NCBI GenBank assembly: GCA_003246855.1
Contig: QKCP01000143.1
Coordinates: 1-36,067, forward strand
Origin: Ilyobacter polytropus
Lineage (GTDB): Bacteria > Fusobacteriota > Fusobacteriia > Fusobacteriales > Fusobacteriaceae
Length of the DNA: 36,067 bases
Reading direction: 5' to 3'
Part shown: piece by piece, positions 24,421 through 32,918 of the stretch
Position numbering within the stretch: the first letter of the stretch is position 1
Layout: each line of letters begins with the position of its first letter
Translations under genes and position numbers: made by a program
The notes under the pieces: model-generated
Told to the model about the DNA's origin: nothing
The model's input: only the letters and a program-made list of their open reading frames with translations
Databases searched by the model: none

Positions 24421-27417
24421 ATGTTTTCAGATTTTCATCTCAAAGATGGCGAACTCTATAGAGGAGCAGTACCATTTTTTCTTATAAACAATAATAAAAA
24501 GCAAATGTACATTTGCTCTTCAAATAAAAATATAGAGGACTACTATTTTGCGCTAAAGGATTTTTCAGATCTACCTATAGTTAAGCTTGAGAATTTCAAC
24601 TACAGTCCAGAGGAGTTCAGAAATAAAAACTTCGAGCTTTTAGATGTGCTTCAAGGCGGTGGAAACTGCATACTGCTTTTCAGCTTGCAGAGTTTATTTG
24701 AAGAGTATTTTTTGGAAGCAGATTACCTGGAATTTAAAAATGGTGATGAGTACAGCTTGGCGAGTGTTTTGGAGTTTTTGGAAAAAAACAATTTCCAAAA
24801 GAGCTATCTCATAGAAGAAATGGGTCAGTACAGCATGAGGGGGGATATACTAGATATATTTCCTCCTAATCTTGAGCACCCGATAAGACTAGAATTTTTT
24901 GGTGAACTTTTAGAGAATTTGAGATGTTTTGAGACATCAACCCAGAGGTCCATCTCATCAGTCGAAAGGATTGAGGTATTTTCAAACCTTGGTGGTATCA
25001 ATAGGTATGATATATTAACGCTACTGTCAAAATTGGGGATGAAAAATCTTGATATATATATAGAAAATAAGGAACTGCTAGAGTATAAACTGGAAGAACA
25101 TATATTGAGGAACCGCGATAATGAGGATTACTATAGAAGTTACTATGAAAAAATTTATGAGAAAGCTACTGTTATTGAAACAGTAAGATTTTCAAATGAT
25201 GAGATAGAACAATACAGGGACTATGAGCTTATAAAAAAATTAACAAAAGAAAAGAGTATAAGCATACTCACCGAGGAGAGTAAAAGATATGGAGAAATAT
25301 TTTCTGGATATCCATTAAATATAGTGAAAGATCCGCATTATGAGGGATTTGTGTATGGGGAAAAGCTGGTATTAACAGATAGGGAGCTAAAAGGAATAAG
25401 GGTAAAAAGGGCTGAAAAAAGAAGAGACGGTGTAAAGTTTACCAATATAAACCAGATAAGAAGAGGGGACTATATAATCCACGAGCAGCATGGTGTAGGC
25501 ATATTTTTAGGTATAGAAGTAATAGACGAAAAAGACTATGTGGCTATAAAATATGCCGATGAAGATAAGCTATATGTACCGGTTGATGGTCTTTCGAAGT
25601 TGGAGAAATATATTCATGAGCCTGGAAACGTGCCTGAAATATATAAGCTTGGAAGAAAAGGATTCATGAAAAAGCGTGACAGGCTTAGAAAAGATATAAT
25701 GGAGTTTGCAAAAGAGCTCTTAGAGATTCAAGCAAAGAGGAATTCTGCACACGGTTTTAAATTTTCCAAGGACACCGTGTGGCAAGAGGAGTTCGAAGAG
25801 GGATTTCCATATGACGAGACAAAAGATCAGGCATCAGCCATCATGGATGTCAAGGCAGATATGGAGTCAAACAAGGTAATGGACAGGATAGTTTGCGGAG
25901 ATGTCGGATACGGCAAAACAGAGGTGGCCATGAGAGCCAGCTTTAAGGCTGTAATGGACGGTAAACAGGTGGCTATATTAGCCCCTACCACTGTACTGGC
26001 AAACCAGCATTATGAAAGGTTTGTAGAGAGGTTTAAAAATTTTCCAATAGAAATCGAACTGCTTTCGAGGCTAAAGTCCCAAAAGGAACAAAAAGAGGTA
26101 TCTAAAAAGTTAGCAGCAGGCTCGATTGACTTGGTGATAGGGACACACAGAATACTGTCTGAGGATATAAAGTTTAATGACCTGGGTCTTTTAGTGATAG
26201 ACGAAGAACAAAAATTTGGTGTTAAGGCAAAAGAAAAACTGAAAAAAATGAAATCTGGAGTGGATATATTAACCCTTACAGCTACTCCAATCCCAAGGAC
26301 CTTAAATTTGGCATTGCTTGGAATAAGGGATATATCTATAATACAAACACCTCCAAGTAACAGGTTGCCCATAGAGACTCGTTTTATATCAAGTGATAAA
26401 AAGGACATAAAGTCCGCCATATTAAATGAGATTTCACGTGAAGGTCAGGTGTTCTATCTATTTAACTCAGTTAAAAGGATGAATCAAAAATTAAGAGACC
26501 TCGAAAAATATTTGCCGAAATATGTAAAAGTAACCCAGGTGCACGGCCAGATGCCGTCGTTGGAGATAAAAAAGAGGATAAGGGAATTTGAAAATCGTGA
26601 AGCCGACGTATTGCTGAGTACAACAATTATAGAAAATGGGATAGATATAGAAAATGCCAATACCATACTTATAGAGGATTTTGACAAACTGGGATTATCA
26701 CAGGTATATCAGCTGAGGGGAAGAGTCGGAAGGGGGAGCAGAAAGGCATACTGCTACCTCATATTATCAGAAAGCAGGAAGGCAAGCAAAAAGGGCGAGA
26801 TGAAAAAGGGGACCCTCGAAACTCTCGGGGATATTGGAGCAGGATTTCAGCTATCTTTAGAGGATATGAAGATAAGAGGTGCAGGGGAAATACTTGGAGA
26901 AAAACAGCACGGAGCCATAGAAACTTTTGGATACGACTTATACCTAAAGATGCTGGATGAGGAGATCAAAAAACTTAAAAACGAGGAGCATGACCTCGGC
27001 GATATGTATATAGACATTAATACAACAGGCTATATCCCTAACAATTACATAGAGGAACATGAAAAAATATCTATCTATAAAAAATTATTGCTAGTCGAAA
27101 GCTTAGAGGAGCTAAGCTCCTTAAAAGATGAAATAAGAGACAGGTTTGGTAAATACCCTTTAGAAGTTTCAAAGCTTTTTGAATATTTAGAGATAAAGAT
27201 ACTGTCTAGGCAAGGAGGAATAGAAAAGCTAAAAGAAACTGACGATGGGTATCTAGTAAAGATAGGCAAGGAAAAGGTGGATTTTGATAAAATAACCTAT
27301 CTTATAAATAGTGGTGATGCCAGATATCTGCAAAATGAAGATGCATTATTACTGTCCATGGACATAAAAGAGTTCCTATTTTTTTACACAAAGGAGAGAT
27401 TAAATGAAAAAAATTAG
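24421..27417 (+). CDS. mfd: Transcription-repair coupling factor Mfd
   Basis: DNA translocase that removes RNA polymerase stalled at lesions and recruits UvrA. 998 residues, shorter than the about 1150 of E. coli mainly in the N-terminal UvrB-like part. Visible parts: UvrB-homology region (MRGDILDIFPPNLEHPIRLE), RNA polymerase interaction domain (RRGDYIIHEQHGVGIFLG, from about residue 346), Walker A GDVGYGKTE (about 496), DEEQ box (about 594-597), helicase motifs LTATPIPRTL and QLRGRVGRG, and the C-terminal TRCF domain. ATG 24421 follows AAAGGAG. It overlaps the next gene by 14 bases. A perfect iteron core lies within the coding sequence at 27002. Confidence 0.97.
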   Translation: MFSDFHLKDGELYRGAVPFFLINNNKKQMYICSSNKNIEDYYFALKDFSDLPIVKLENFNYSPEEFRNKNFELLDVLQGGGNCILLFSLQSLFEEYFLEADYLEFKNGDEYSLASVLEFLEKNNFQKSYLIEEMGQYSMRGDILDIFPPNLEHPIRLEFFGELLENLRCFETSTQRSISSVERIEVFSNLGGINRYDILTLLSKLGMKNLDIYIENKELLEYKLEEHILRNRDNEDYYRSYYEKIYEKATVIETVRFSNDEIEQYRDYELIKKLTKEKSISILTEESKRYGEIFSGYPLNIVKDPHYEGFVYGEKLVLTDRELKGIRVKRAEKRRDGVKFTNINQIRRGDYIIHEQHGVGIFLGIEVIDEKDYVAIKYADEDKLYVPVDGLSKLEKYIHEPGNVPEIYKLGRKGFMKKRDRLRKDIMEFAKELLEIQAKRNSAHGFKFSKDTVWQEEFEEGFPYDETKDQASAIMDVKADMESNKVMDRIVCGDVGYGKTEVAMRASFKAVMDGKQVAILAPTTVLANQHYERFVERFKNFPIEIELLSRLKSQKEQKEVSKKLAAGSIDLVIGTHRILSEDIKFNDLGLLVIDEEQKFGVKAKEKLKKMKSGVDILTLTATPIPRTLNLALLGIRDISIIQTPPSNRLPIETRFISSDKKDIKSAILNEISREGQVFYLFNSVKRMNQKLRDLEKYLPKYVKVTQVHGQMPSLEIKKRIREFENREADVLLSTTIIENGIDIENANTILIEDFDKLGLSQVYQLRGRVGRGSRKAYCYLILSESRKASKKGEMKKGTLETLGDIGAGFQLSLEDMKIRGAGEILGEKQHGAIETFGYDLYLKMLDEEIKKLKNEEHDLGDMYIDINTTGYIPNNYIEEHEKISIYKKLLLVESLEELSSLKDEIRDRFGKYPLEVSKLFEYLEIKILSRQGGIEKLKETDDGYLVKIGKEKVDFDKITYLINSGDARYLQNEDALLLSMDIKEFLFFYTKERLNEKN
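27002..27022 (+). repeat. Iteron 18, inside mfd coding sequence
   Basis: Core TGTATATAGACATTAATA, read in frame as DMYIDINT. The protein segment fits the expected Mfd strand, so chance is possible. Confidence 0.6.
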
Positions 27418-28249
27418 CTTGATTGTCATTTTAGTAGCACTGCTTACATCCGCTTGCGCCAGAGACCTGAAGAGGCAAGAAAATGTGGTAAAAGTTGTAG
27501 GTAAAGAAAAGATAAGCCAGGAAGATATAAGGCGTGAAATGGAGGAACTTCCTGAAGAATACAAGGCCTATTACTCTGGAGAAGATGGTGAGAAAAAGAT
27601 ACTAGAGGAATTGATTGTTCAAAAAATTCTTAAACAGGAAGCTTTGAAAGAGGGGGTAGACAAGAACGAGGAATACAGGAGTCAACTAGACAGAGTGAAA
27701 GAAAGACTTTTAGTAAGTCTTTTGGTTAAGGAGAAGATATTAGACAGGGTATCTGTGAGTGAAGATGAAATGAAAGAATACTATGATGAACACAGCAGTG
27801 AGTATGTATTCCCGGAAAGTGTAATGGCATCTCATATACTGATAAGAACCAACGAAGAGATGACGGAGGAAGAAAAAGATAATGCAAAAAAACGAGCTAT
27901 TGAAATATTAGAAAAGGCTACTCCGCAAAATTTCAATGAACTGGCAAAACAAAGTTCAGAGGGACCTAGTGCAAAAAATGGAGGCAAACTTGGGTGGTTT
28001 ACTATGGATCAGATGATACCGGAATTTTCAAAAGCAGCATTTAGTGGGAAAAAAGGAGAAATTTATCCTGAAATAGTTGAGACTGTATTCGGCTTTCATA
28101 TAATTTACATAGAGGATAAACAGGAAGAGGAAAAGTTACCTTTTGAGGATGTAAAAGGCGAAATTGAACAAAATTTGCTTTCAAATAAAAAAGTAAATGA
28201 GTATAATTCATGGGTAGAGGAACTTAAAAGCAAGTATCTTCAGGATTAA
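27404..28249 (+). CDS. Parvulin-type (PpiC/SurA/PrsA-like) peptidyl-prolyl isomerase lipoprotein
   Basis: 281-residue exported foldase. N-terminal signal MKKISLIVILVALLTSAC with a lipobox-like end (Cys18), so it is probably a lipoprotein, though Thr at -3 is not the usual Leu. A SurA-like helical N-domain follows, then a single parvulin domain (about residues 135-235: ASHILIRTNEEMTEEEKDNA, FNELAKQSSEGPSAKNGGKL, GWFTMDQMIPEFSKAAFS, FGFHIIYIEDK). It starts inside the end of mfd (14-base overlap). Likely assists folding of envelope or outer-membrane proteins, such as the porin encoded nearby; that link is inference. Confidence 0.88.
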   Translation: MKKISLIVILVALLTSACARDLKRQENVVKVVGKEKISQEDIRREMEELPEEYKAYYSGEDGEKKILEELIVQKILKQEALKEGVDKNEEYRSQLDRVKERLLVSLLVKEKILDRVSVSEDEMKEYYDEHSSEYVFPESVMASHILIRTNEEMTEEEKDNAKKRAIEILEKATPQNFNELAKQSSEGPSAKNGGKLGWFTMDQMIPEFSKAAFSGKKGEIYPEIVETVFGFHIIYIEDKQEEEKLPFEDVKGEIEQNLLSNKKVNEYNSWVEELKSKYLQD

Positions 28250-28281
28250 AATTATTATTGATAGTGGACAAGAGGTGTTTT

Positions 28282-29055
28282 ATGAAAGAATTTGATGAAT
28301 TAATCGAAATAATGGCAAAATTAAGGGCACCTGGTGGATGCCCTTGGGATAGGGAACAGACATTGGAGACATTAAAACCCTACCTTTTAGAGGAAGCATA
28401 TGAGACTATTGAAGCTATGGGTATCGGGGGAGAAGAACTGAAGGGGGAGTTAGGGGACCTGCTGCTACAGGTAGTTTTCCAAGCTCAGATAATGTCCGAA
28501 AATGGCGAGTTCAGCATAGAAGATGTGGTAAAGAAATTAAACGATAAGCTAGTTAGAAGGCACCCTCACGTTTTCGCTGATATCAAGGCTAATACAAGCG
28601 GGGAAGTCATTGTAAACTGGGATAGAATAAAAGCTGAGGAAAAGGAGCACCAAAATAGAAAATCTGTTTTAGACGGTATCCCAGCACACCTTCCTCCACT
28701 GGCAAAAGCTATGAAGCTTCAAGGGAAAGCCGCAAAAGTTGGTTTTGACTGGGAAAACATAGATGGTGCCATAGATAAAATGGAGGAGGAGCTAGAAGAA
28801 TTTAGGGATGCCTTTAAAAGTGGAGATAAAAAACAGCTTAAGGAGGAAATAGGCGACCTGATATTCTCACTTGTAAACGTGGCTAGATTAGCGGATATCG
28901 ATATAGTTGATAGTCTTATTAACACTAATAAGAAATTTGACACAAGGTTTAGGTATATAGAGGAAAAGTGTAACGTCAAGGAGGCTTCTCTTGATGAGAT
29001 GGATAAGCTTTGGAATGAAGCAAAAATAAAGGAAAGAAATGTACATAAACAGTAA
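28282..29055 (+). CDS. mazG: MazG nucleoside triphosphate pyrophosphohydrolase
   Basis: Hydrolyses (d)NTPs, possibly damaged ones, to monophosphates and pyrophosphate. 257 residues with two MazG halves: the first has CPWDREQTLETLKPYLLEEA, YETIEA and GELGDLLLQVVFQAQ; the second has EELEEFRDAF and EEIGDLIFSLVNVARLAD. The metal-binding ExxE and ExxD acidic pairs are present in both. Start ATG 28282 is preferred because AAGAGGTG is upstream and the family begins here; a TTG at 28258 opens the frame. As in Bacillus (yabN-yabO) it is followed by an S4 gene of the RqcP type. Confidence 0.95.
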   Translation: MKEFDELIEIMAKLRAPGGCPWDREQTLETLKPYLLEEAYETIEAMGIGGEELKGELGDLLLQVVFQAQIMSENGEFSIEDVVKKLNDKLVRRHPHVFADIKANTSGEVIVNWDRIKAEEKEHQNRKSVLDGIPAHLPPLAKAMKLQGKAAKVGFDWENIDGAIDKMEEELEEFRDAFKSGDKKQLKEEIGDLIFSLVNVARLADIDIVDSLINTNKKFDTRFRYIEEKCNVKEASLDEMDKLWNEAKIKERNVHKQ

Positions 29056-29057
29056 TA
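29037..29057 (+). repeat. Iteron 19, mazG-rqcP junction
   Basis: Core TGTACATAAACAGTAATA; 18 of 21 match the commonest unit. It spans the mazG stop and ends 14 bp before rqcP. Confidence 0.7.
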
Positions 29058-29071
29058 CGAGGGGAGATATT

Positions 29072-29353
29072 ATGAGGTTAGACAAATTTTTAAAGGTGTC
29101 GAGAATAATAAAAAGAAGGCCCGTAGCTAAAGAGGTTATTGACAGTAAAAAAGTGAAGGTTAATGGTAAACCTGCAAAAGCCGGAACCGAGATAAAAGTA
29201 GGTGATATACTTGAGGTGGAGTATTTTACAAAACTTATAAAGGCCGAAGTAGTGGAAGTGCCTACAGGAAACGTAGGGAAAGATCAGGCAAAAGATCTGG
29301 TAAAAATAATTGATGTTAAGGATATAAAGATAGAAAGAGAGGAAATAATATAA
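29072..29353 (+). CDS. rqcP: RqcP/Hsp15-type S4-domain RNA-binding protein
   Basis: 93-residue S4 protein: MRLDKFLKVSRIIKRRPVAK, DSKKVKVNGKPAKAGTEIKV, GDILEVEYFTKLIKAEVVEV. It matches YabO/RqcP of Bacillus, which works with RqcH in tailing stalled nascent chains on 50S subunits; the mazG-yabO adjacency is conserved here. Start ATG 29072 follows GGGGAG; the frame is open from 29039 but without family sequence. No rqcH is in the window, so the ribosome-rescue role is inferred from similarity and synteny. Hsp15 (HslR) is the alternative name for close relatives. Confidence 0.87.
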   Translation: MRLDKFLKVSRIIKRRPVAKEVIDSKKVKVNGKPAKAGTEIKVGDILEVEYFTKLIKAEVVEVPTGNVGKDQAKDLVKIIDVKDIKIEREEII

Positions 29354-29365
29354 AATAATATAAAA

Positions 29366-29386
29366 TATTATTGTCCGTGTACATAA
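29366..29386 (-). repeat. Iteron 20, directly before ispE
   Basis: Minus-strand core TGTACACGGACAATAATA; it overlaps the first bases of the ispE ribosome site AAGGAG. Confidence 0.85.
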
Positions 29387-29394
29387 GGAGAACT

Positions 29395-30267
29395 ATGAGA
29401 TTAGAGGTTGAATGTAATGCAAAAATAAATATAGGACTAAATATACTTGGGAAACTCCCAAATGGCTATCATGAGCTCGATATGATAATGTCTCCTATAA
29501 AACTTTCTGATAAGTTAGTATTGAACTTTGGAAGAAAAGGGGGTAAGCTTAGTATATGGACAAATGAAAAAGGCATACCGGTGGACGAAAATAACATAAT
29601 ATCTAAGATATATATGGAGTTTTACGATAAAACTGGCATAGATCAGCATGAAATAACGGTGGAACTCTTTAAAAAGATACCTTCACAGGCTGGGCTTGGC
29701 GGGGGAAGTTCTGACGGAGCCTTTTTTCTAAGGGAACTAAACAAGTATCACGGGAATCCATTAACTTTGGAAGAATGCATAGAATTTTCAAAAAATATAG
29801 GTGCGGATATACCATTTTTTTTGATAAATAAAACTGCCAGAATAGGTGGCATAGGTGAAAAAATAGAAATAATAGATAATAACCTAGATTGTGACCTCAT
29901 ACTCATTAAGCCAGATTTTGGTGTGAGCACAGTCAAAGCTTACTCTGATTTCTCTAAGTTGTTTGAAAAAAAAAATTCTGAATTAGAAAAAATTCAAAAA
30001 GGTTTGAAGGAAAATAATTTAAATCTTGTAATAGAGAATATAGAGAATCATCTTGAACAGGCATTGCTTTTAGGAGACGAAAAAATACAAAACTTGAGGT
30101 CTGAATTCTCCAAGATTCAAGGTGAAGTTTTTTTTATGTCTGGAAGCGGAAGTTGCTATTACATGTTAGTTAGTAAAGATAGGTCTATGGAACTGTATAA
30201 ACTACTTAAAAGTCACTTTAAAAATTATTTTGTTTATATGACAAATTTTTTAAAGGCTAAGAACTAA
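29395..30267 (+). CDS. ispE: 4-diphosphocytidyl-2-C-methyl-D-erythritol kinase
   Basis: GHMP kinase of the non-mevalonate (MEP) isoprenoid pathway, phosphorylating CDP-methylerythritol at O-2. 290 residues: AKINIGLNILGKLPNGYHEL at the N-terminus, the ATP loop KKIPSQAGLGGGSSDGA (about 87-103), GADIPFFL, and C-terminal FFMSGSGSCYYML. The start is ATG 29395 with AAGGAG at 29385-29390; a TTG at 29371 would include the iteron. Indicates the organism makes isoprenoids by the MEP route. Followed by spoVG as in Bacillus and Clostridium. Confidence 0.95.
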   Translation: MRLEVECNAKINIGLNILGKLPNGYHELDMIMSPIKLSDKLVLNFGRKGGKLSIWTNEKGIPVDENNIISKIYMEFYDKTGIDQHEITVELFKKIPSQAGLGGGSSDGAFFLRELNKYHGNPLTLEECIEFSKNIGADIPFFLINKTARIGGIGEKIEIIDNNLDCDLILIKPDFGVSTVKAYSDFSKLFEKKNSELEKIQKGLKENNLNLVIENIENHLEQALLLGDEKIQNLRSEFSKIQGEVFFMSGSGSCYYMLVSKDRSMELYKLLKSHFKNYFVYMTNFLKAKN

Positions 30268-30287
30268 CGAAAAGGAAGGTGCTTAAA

Positions 30288-30599
30288 GTGAAAGTAACAG
30301 ATGTGAGAATGAGGTTAGTAAAGAATGAGAATGAGGCAAAATTAAAAGCTTATGCGGACATCACATTTGAGGATTGTTTCGTTATTCATGGATTAAAAGT
30401 TATCGACGGTCAAAAAGGGATGTTTGTAGCTATGCCTTCTAGAAAAATGCCAAATGGTGAATTCAAGGATATAGCACATCCAATAACTCCTGAGCTTAGA
30501 AAATATGTAACCGACACGGTTATAGAAAAATATGAGGAAGTATTGAGAAATACACCAGACGAAGAGATTGAGGATATCGAAGAGTACGCAGGAGAATAG
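30288..30599 (+). CDS. spoVG: SpoVG, putative RNA/DNA-binding regulator
   Basis: 103-residue SpoVG family protein, a small nucleic-acid-binding regulator first named in Bacillus sporulation but widespread in non-sporulating bacteria. It begins MKVTDVRMRLVKNENEAKLK and has the family hallmarks ADITFEDCFVIHGLKVIDG and GMFVAMPSRKMPNGEFKDIA followed by HPITPELR. The acidic tail (PDEEIEDIEEYAGE) is variable in the family. I choose GTG 30288 as start because it aligns with SpoVG proteins and AAGGAAGG lies 8 bp upstream; a GTG at 30279 overlaps that site. Confidence 0.93.
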   Translation: MKVTDVRMRLVKNENEAKLKAYADITFEDCFVIHGLKVIDGQKGMFVAMPSRKMPNGEFKDIAHPITPELRKYVTDTVIEKYEEVLRNTPDEEIEDIEEYAGE

Positions 30600-30611
30600 C
30601 TAGAATGTAGG

Positions 30612-30640
30612 ATAAGCCGATAGCCGGCTTATTTTATTTT
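30612..30640 (+). terminator. Terminator of mfd-spoVG operon
   Basis: ATAAGCCG (30612-30619), loop, CGGCTTAT (30625-30632), followed by TTTATTTT. Confidence 0.85.
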
Positions 30641-30649
30641 AAAAAAAAA

Positions 30650-30678
30650 TTGACAAATAATCTGCCTTATGATAATAT
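30650..30678 (+). promoter_or_regulatory. Promoter of tRNA-Gln
   Basis: Perfect -35 TTGACA (30650-30655). The -10 is ambiguous: GATAAT (30671-30676, 15 bp) or TAATAT (30673-30678, 17 bp). Confidence 0.7.
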
Positions 30679-30695
30679 ATTCGGGCAAAGAAAGA

Positions 30696-30770
30696 TGGGC
30701 TGTCGCCAAGCGGTAAGGCAACGGACTTTGACTCCGTCATGCGCTGGTTCGAATCCAGCCAGCCCAGCCA
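30696..30770 (+). tRNA. tRNA-Gln (anticodon UUG)
   Basis: Full cloverleaf: acceptor TGGGCTG pairs with CAGCCCA; D stem GCC/GGC; anticodon stem ACGGA/TCCGT with loop CTTTGAC giving anticodon TTG; T arm GCTGG-TTCGAAT-CCAGC. Discriminator G and encoded CCA end at 30770. The U1-A72 pair is typical of bacterial tRNA-Gln. Confidence 0.97.
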
Positions 30771-30786
30771 TTTTTAAAAAATATGT

Positions 30787-30811
30787 ACTCACCTTATGGT
30801 GAGTTTTTTTA
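30787..30811 (+). terminator. Terminator of tRNA-Gln
   Basis: ACTCACC (30787-30793), loop TTAT, GGTGAGT (30798-30804), followed by seven T. Confidence 0.92.
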
Positions 30812-31001
30812 TTTTAAAGATGAAAAGCTCACAAAAGTGAAAAAAATAACTATCGAATCAAGTTTTTTTCAACTAATTTTAAACAGTCTTACAATTGGAT
30901 AAAAAAATTCCATAAAATTTTATTTTTTCTAGAATGTTACTGGATTAAAACATAGAAATTTTAAATAATATTTTGATTTCATACTGAAGAAAGTCTCATT
31001 A

Positions 31002-31030
31002 TTGATTAGTGAATAATATTGTGCTATACT
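31002..31030 (+). promoter_or_regulatory. Promoter of the SLH porin gene
   Basis: TTGATT (31002-31007), 17-bp spacer, TATACT (31025-31030). The -35 sits in an imperfect palindrome ATTATT..AATAAT that could be an operator. Confidence 0.7.
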
Positions 31031-31067
31031 CTTACTGTGTTTAAAAAAAAGTGATAGTGGTGAGAAT

Positions 31068-32897
31068 ATGAAAAGACTGATTTTTATTTTTTTTATTGCA
31101 AGTATACTAAGTTTTTCACAAGAAGAGGCTTCGTACCAAGATGGATCTTTATACAAGGATATAAGCAGAGAACATTGGGCGTATAGAGCTGTGGAAAACC
31201 TTATATACAAAGGTATACTAAAAAAAGATTCCGATCTATTTGAAGGGAACTCTGAGGTAAACAGATATGAGTTCACATACTATCTTTCTAAAGTTTTGAA
31301 TAAATTGGACGAGGAGAAAGCAAATCAATCCGACCTTCTAATTTTAGAAAACCTTGTGTATGAATTCTCCAAGGAGTTAAATAACTTTGGCTTCGATTCC
31401 GCAACCTATATGGATAGAATAAGGGAGAATGAGGAGAAGCTAGAGGATCTTCAGAAAAAAACTGATCAAAACACTGAAGCCGTGGAATCTATAGAAAATA
31501 GGGTAAAGGATCTGGAAGAAAAGCTTAGAAGTGATAATTTTTTTTATTATGATGAAAGCTATCTTTACAGAAATACCCCCTCGAGAGTTAAATATATTGA
31601 TGATATAAAAATATCAATAAATACCGGTGTGAGCTACAGGCAGTCTCCTGATTCAGACACCGATGTGGTCGAAAAGGAGCTGGATCAATATGAGGGTTTT
31701 TACACCTTGAAAGCCGGTGTCTACAGGAAAAATTACGAGATAGTTTTAAAAGGGTATAATTCTGATGATTCGAATGATGATGACAAGTTGAGTTTAGAGG
31801 CTCAATATGAAAAAAAAATTCTAGATGGTCTTAATTTTAATTTTCACACAAAAGGTTATGAGAGGTTTTATAAATCGTACTTTAGCAATATAATATACGA
31901 CAACTATAGCCCGGAAAACGGGTATGATAATTTTGACTCTTACGGTGTGGGTCTTTTTTCAAATAATCTGGGGTTATATATTGAAAAAAACGACATAGAA
32001 CTGAGTTTGGATGAGCTGGAAGAACTACCTCAGGACAAATCATTTACAGATTATGCAGGCACCACCAACATTATTGCAAACATGGACTATAGGTATTTTG
32101 AGACTTTGGTTGTAAGAAATGGAAATGAGCATAGTTTCGACTATGAAGTGGATTTAAAATATCTAGATACGGATAAAGTGGATTTTGTACTTGCCTATGC
32201 AAACAAAGAAAGAAGTGAGTACACAAATAGGTACTACAATTTCGAAAGTTTTTTCGGTGAAAAAAAATTGATAGGGGTTGGGTATGAAAAAAAGCTGGAT
32301 AGCATTACCTCAATATATGATAATTACTACACTGAGCTGGATTACAAAATCGGTGATACCGGGAAAATAAAGTATAGACTTGAATATCTGGATACTCCGA
32401 ATGAAGCATACATAAATAACAGGATATTATTTAAAAATTCAACTGAAAAAAACAAGGTAAAGACATATTTTAGCTACGGTAATATACAGCTAGACAAAGG
32501 ATCCTTATTTGTGGAATCAGATATATTGAATCTCGATAAAGAGGAAACCAATGACCATTTTTATCAGGAAATATTGGGTAAAATAGAGTATAATTTTTTG
32601 CCGAAATTAACTTTGAAGGCGGGATACCTTTATAGAATATATGAGAACACCTTGGAATTAGCATCAGGGGATGAAACTGATAACATAAGCACCGCTTTTT
32701 TAAAGCTTAGTTACCAAATAAAAGAGAATATAGGGGTATATGCCGCTTACATAAAGAATGATTCAGGAAAACAGTGGGATGACAGGGCATTGGATTTAGA
32801 CGATGAAAAGCTCGATCTGGATTATGATAGTAATACCGGGGTAATAAGGAGATATGAAAAAGGGAAAATCACCCTGGGCTTTGATATAAAAATATAA
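31068..32897 (+). CDS. SLH-domain outer-membrane porin
   Basis: 609 residues. Signal peptide MKRLIFIFFIASILSFSQ, then one SLH motif (about 26-85: YKDISREHWAYRAVENLIYK, GILKKDSDLF, NRYEFTYYLSKVL), a coiled-coil stalk (about 85-155, ILENLVYEF to VKDLEEKLRS), and a long region of alternating short strands rich in Tyr, Asp and Glu that ends in FDIKI-like aromatic/hydrophobic residues, typical of a beta-barrel. This architecture occurs in diderms with OmpM-like porins, where SLH binds peptidoglycan and tethers the outer membrane. Substrate unknown; strongly acidic loops may favour cations. It has its own promoter. pgi follows 21 bp later, so they may share a transcript. Confidence 0.8.
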   Translation: MKRLIFIFFIASILSFSQEEASYQDGSLYKDISREHWAYRAVENLIYKGILKKDSDLFEGNSEVNRYEFTYYLSKVLNKLDEEKANQSDLLILENLVYEFSKELNNFGFDSATYMDRIRENEEKLEDLQKKTDQNTEAVESIENRVKDLEEKLRSDNFFYYDESYLYRNTPSRVKYIDDIKISINTGVSYRQSPDSDTDVVEKELDQYEGFYTLKAGVYRKNYEIVLKGYNSDDSNDDDKLSLEAQYEKKILDGLNFNFHTKGYERFYKSYFSNIIYDNYSPENGYDNFDSYGVGLFSNNLGLYIEKNDIELSLDELEELPQDKSFTDYAGTTNIIANMDYRYFETLVVRNGNEHSFDYEVDLKYLDTDKVDFVLAYANKERSEYTNRYYNFESFFGEKKLIGVGYEKKLDSITSIYDNYYTELDYKIGDTGKIKYRLEYLDTPNEAYINNRILFKNSTEKNKVKTYFSYGNIQLDKGSLFVESDILNLDKEETNDHFYQEILGKIEYNFLPKLTLKAGYLYRIYENTLELASGDETDNISTAFLKLSYQIKENIGVYAAYIKNDSGKQWDDRALDLDDEKLDLDYDSNTGVIRRYEKGKITLGFDIKI

Positions 32898-32918
32898 AAT
32901 ATATGGGGGGAGCAATTT

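Noticed and set aside
28253-28273. TATTATTG followed by TGGACA before mazG, resembling a minus-strand iteron
   Set aside because: Only 13 of 21 positions match and the TGTACA core is broken.
30996-31020. ATTATTGATTAGTGAATAAT before the porin as an iteron
   Set aside because: It lacks TGTACA; better read as a palindrome around the -35.
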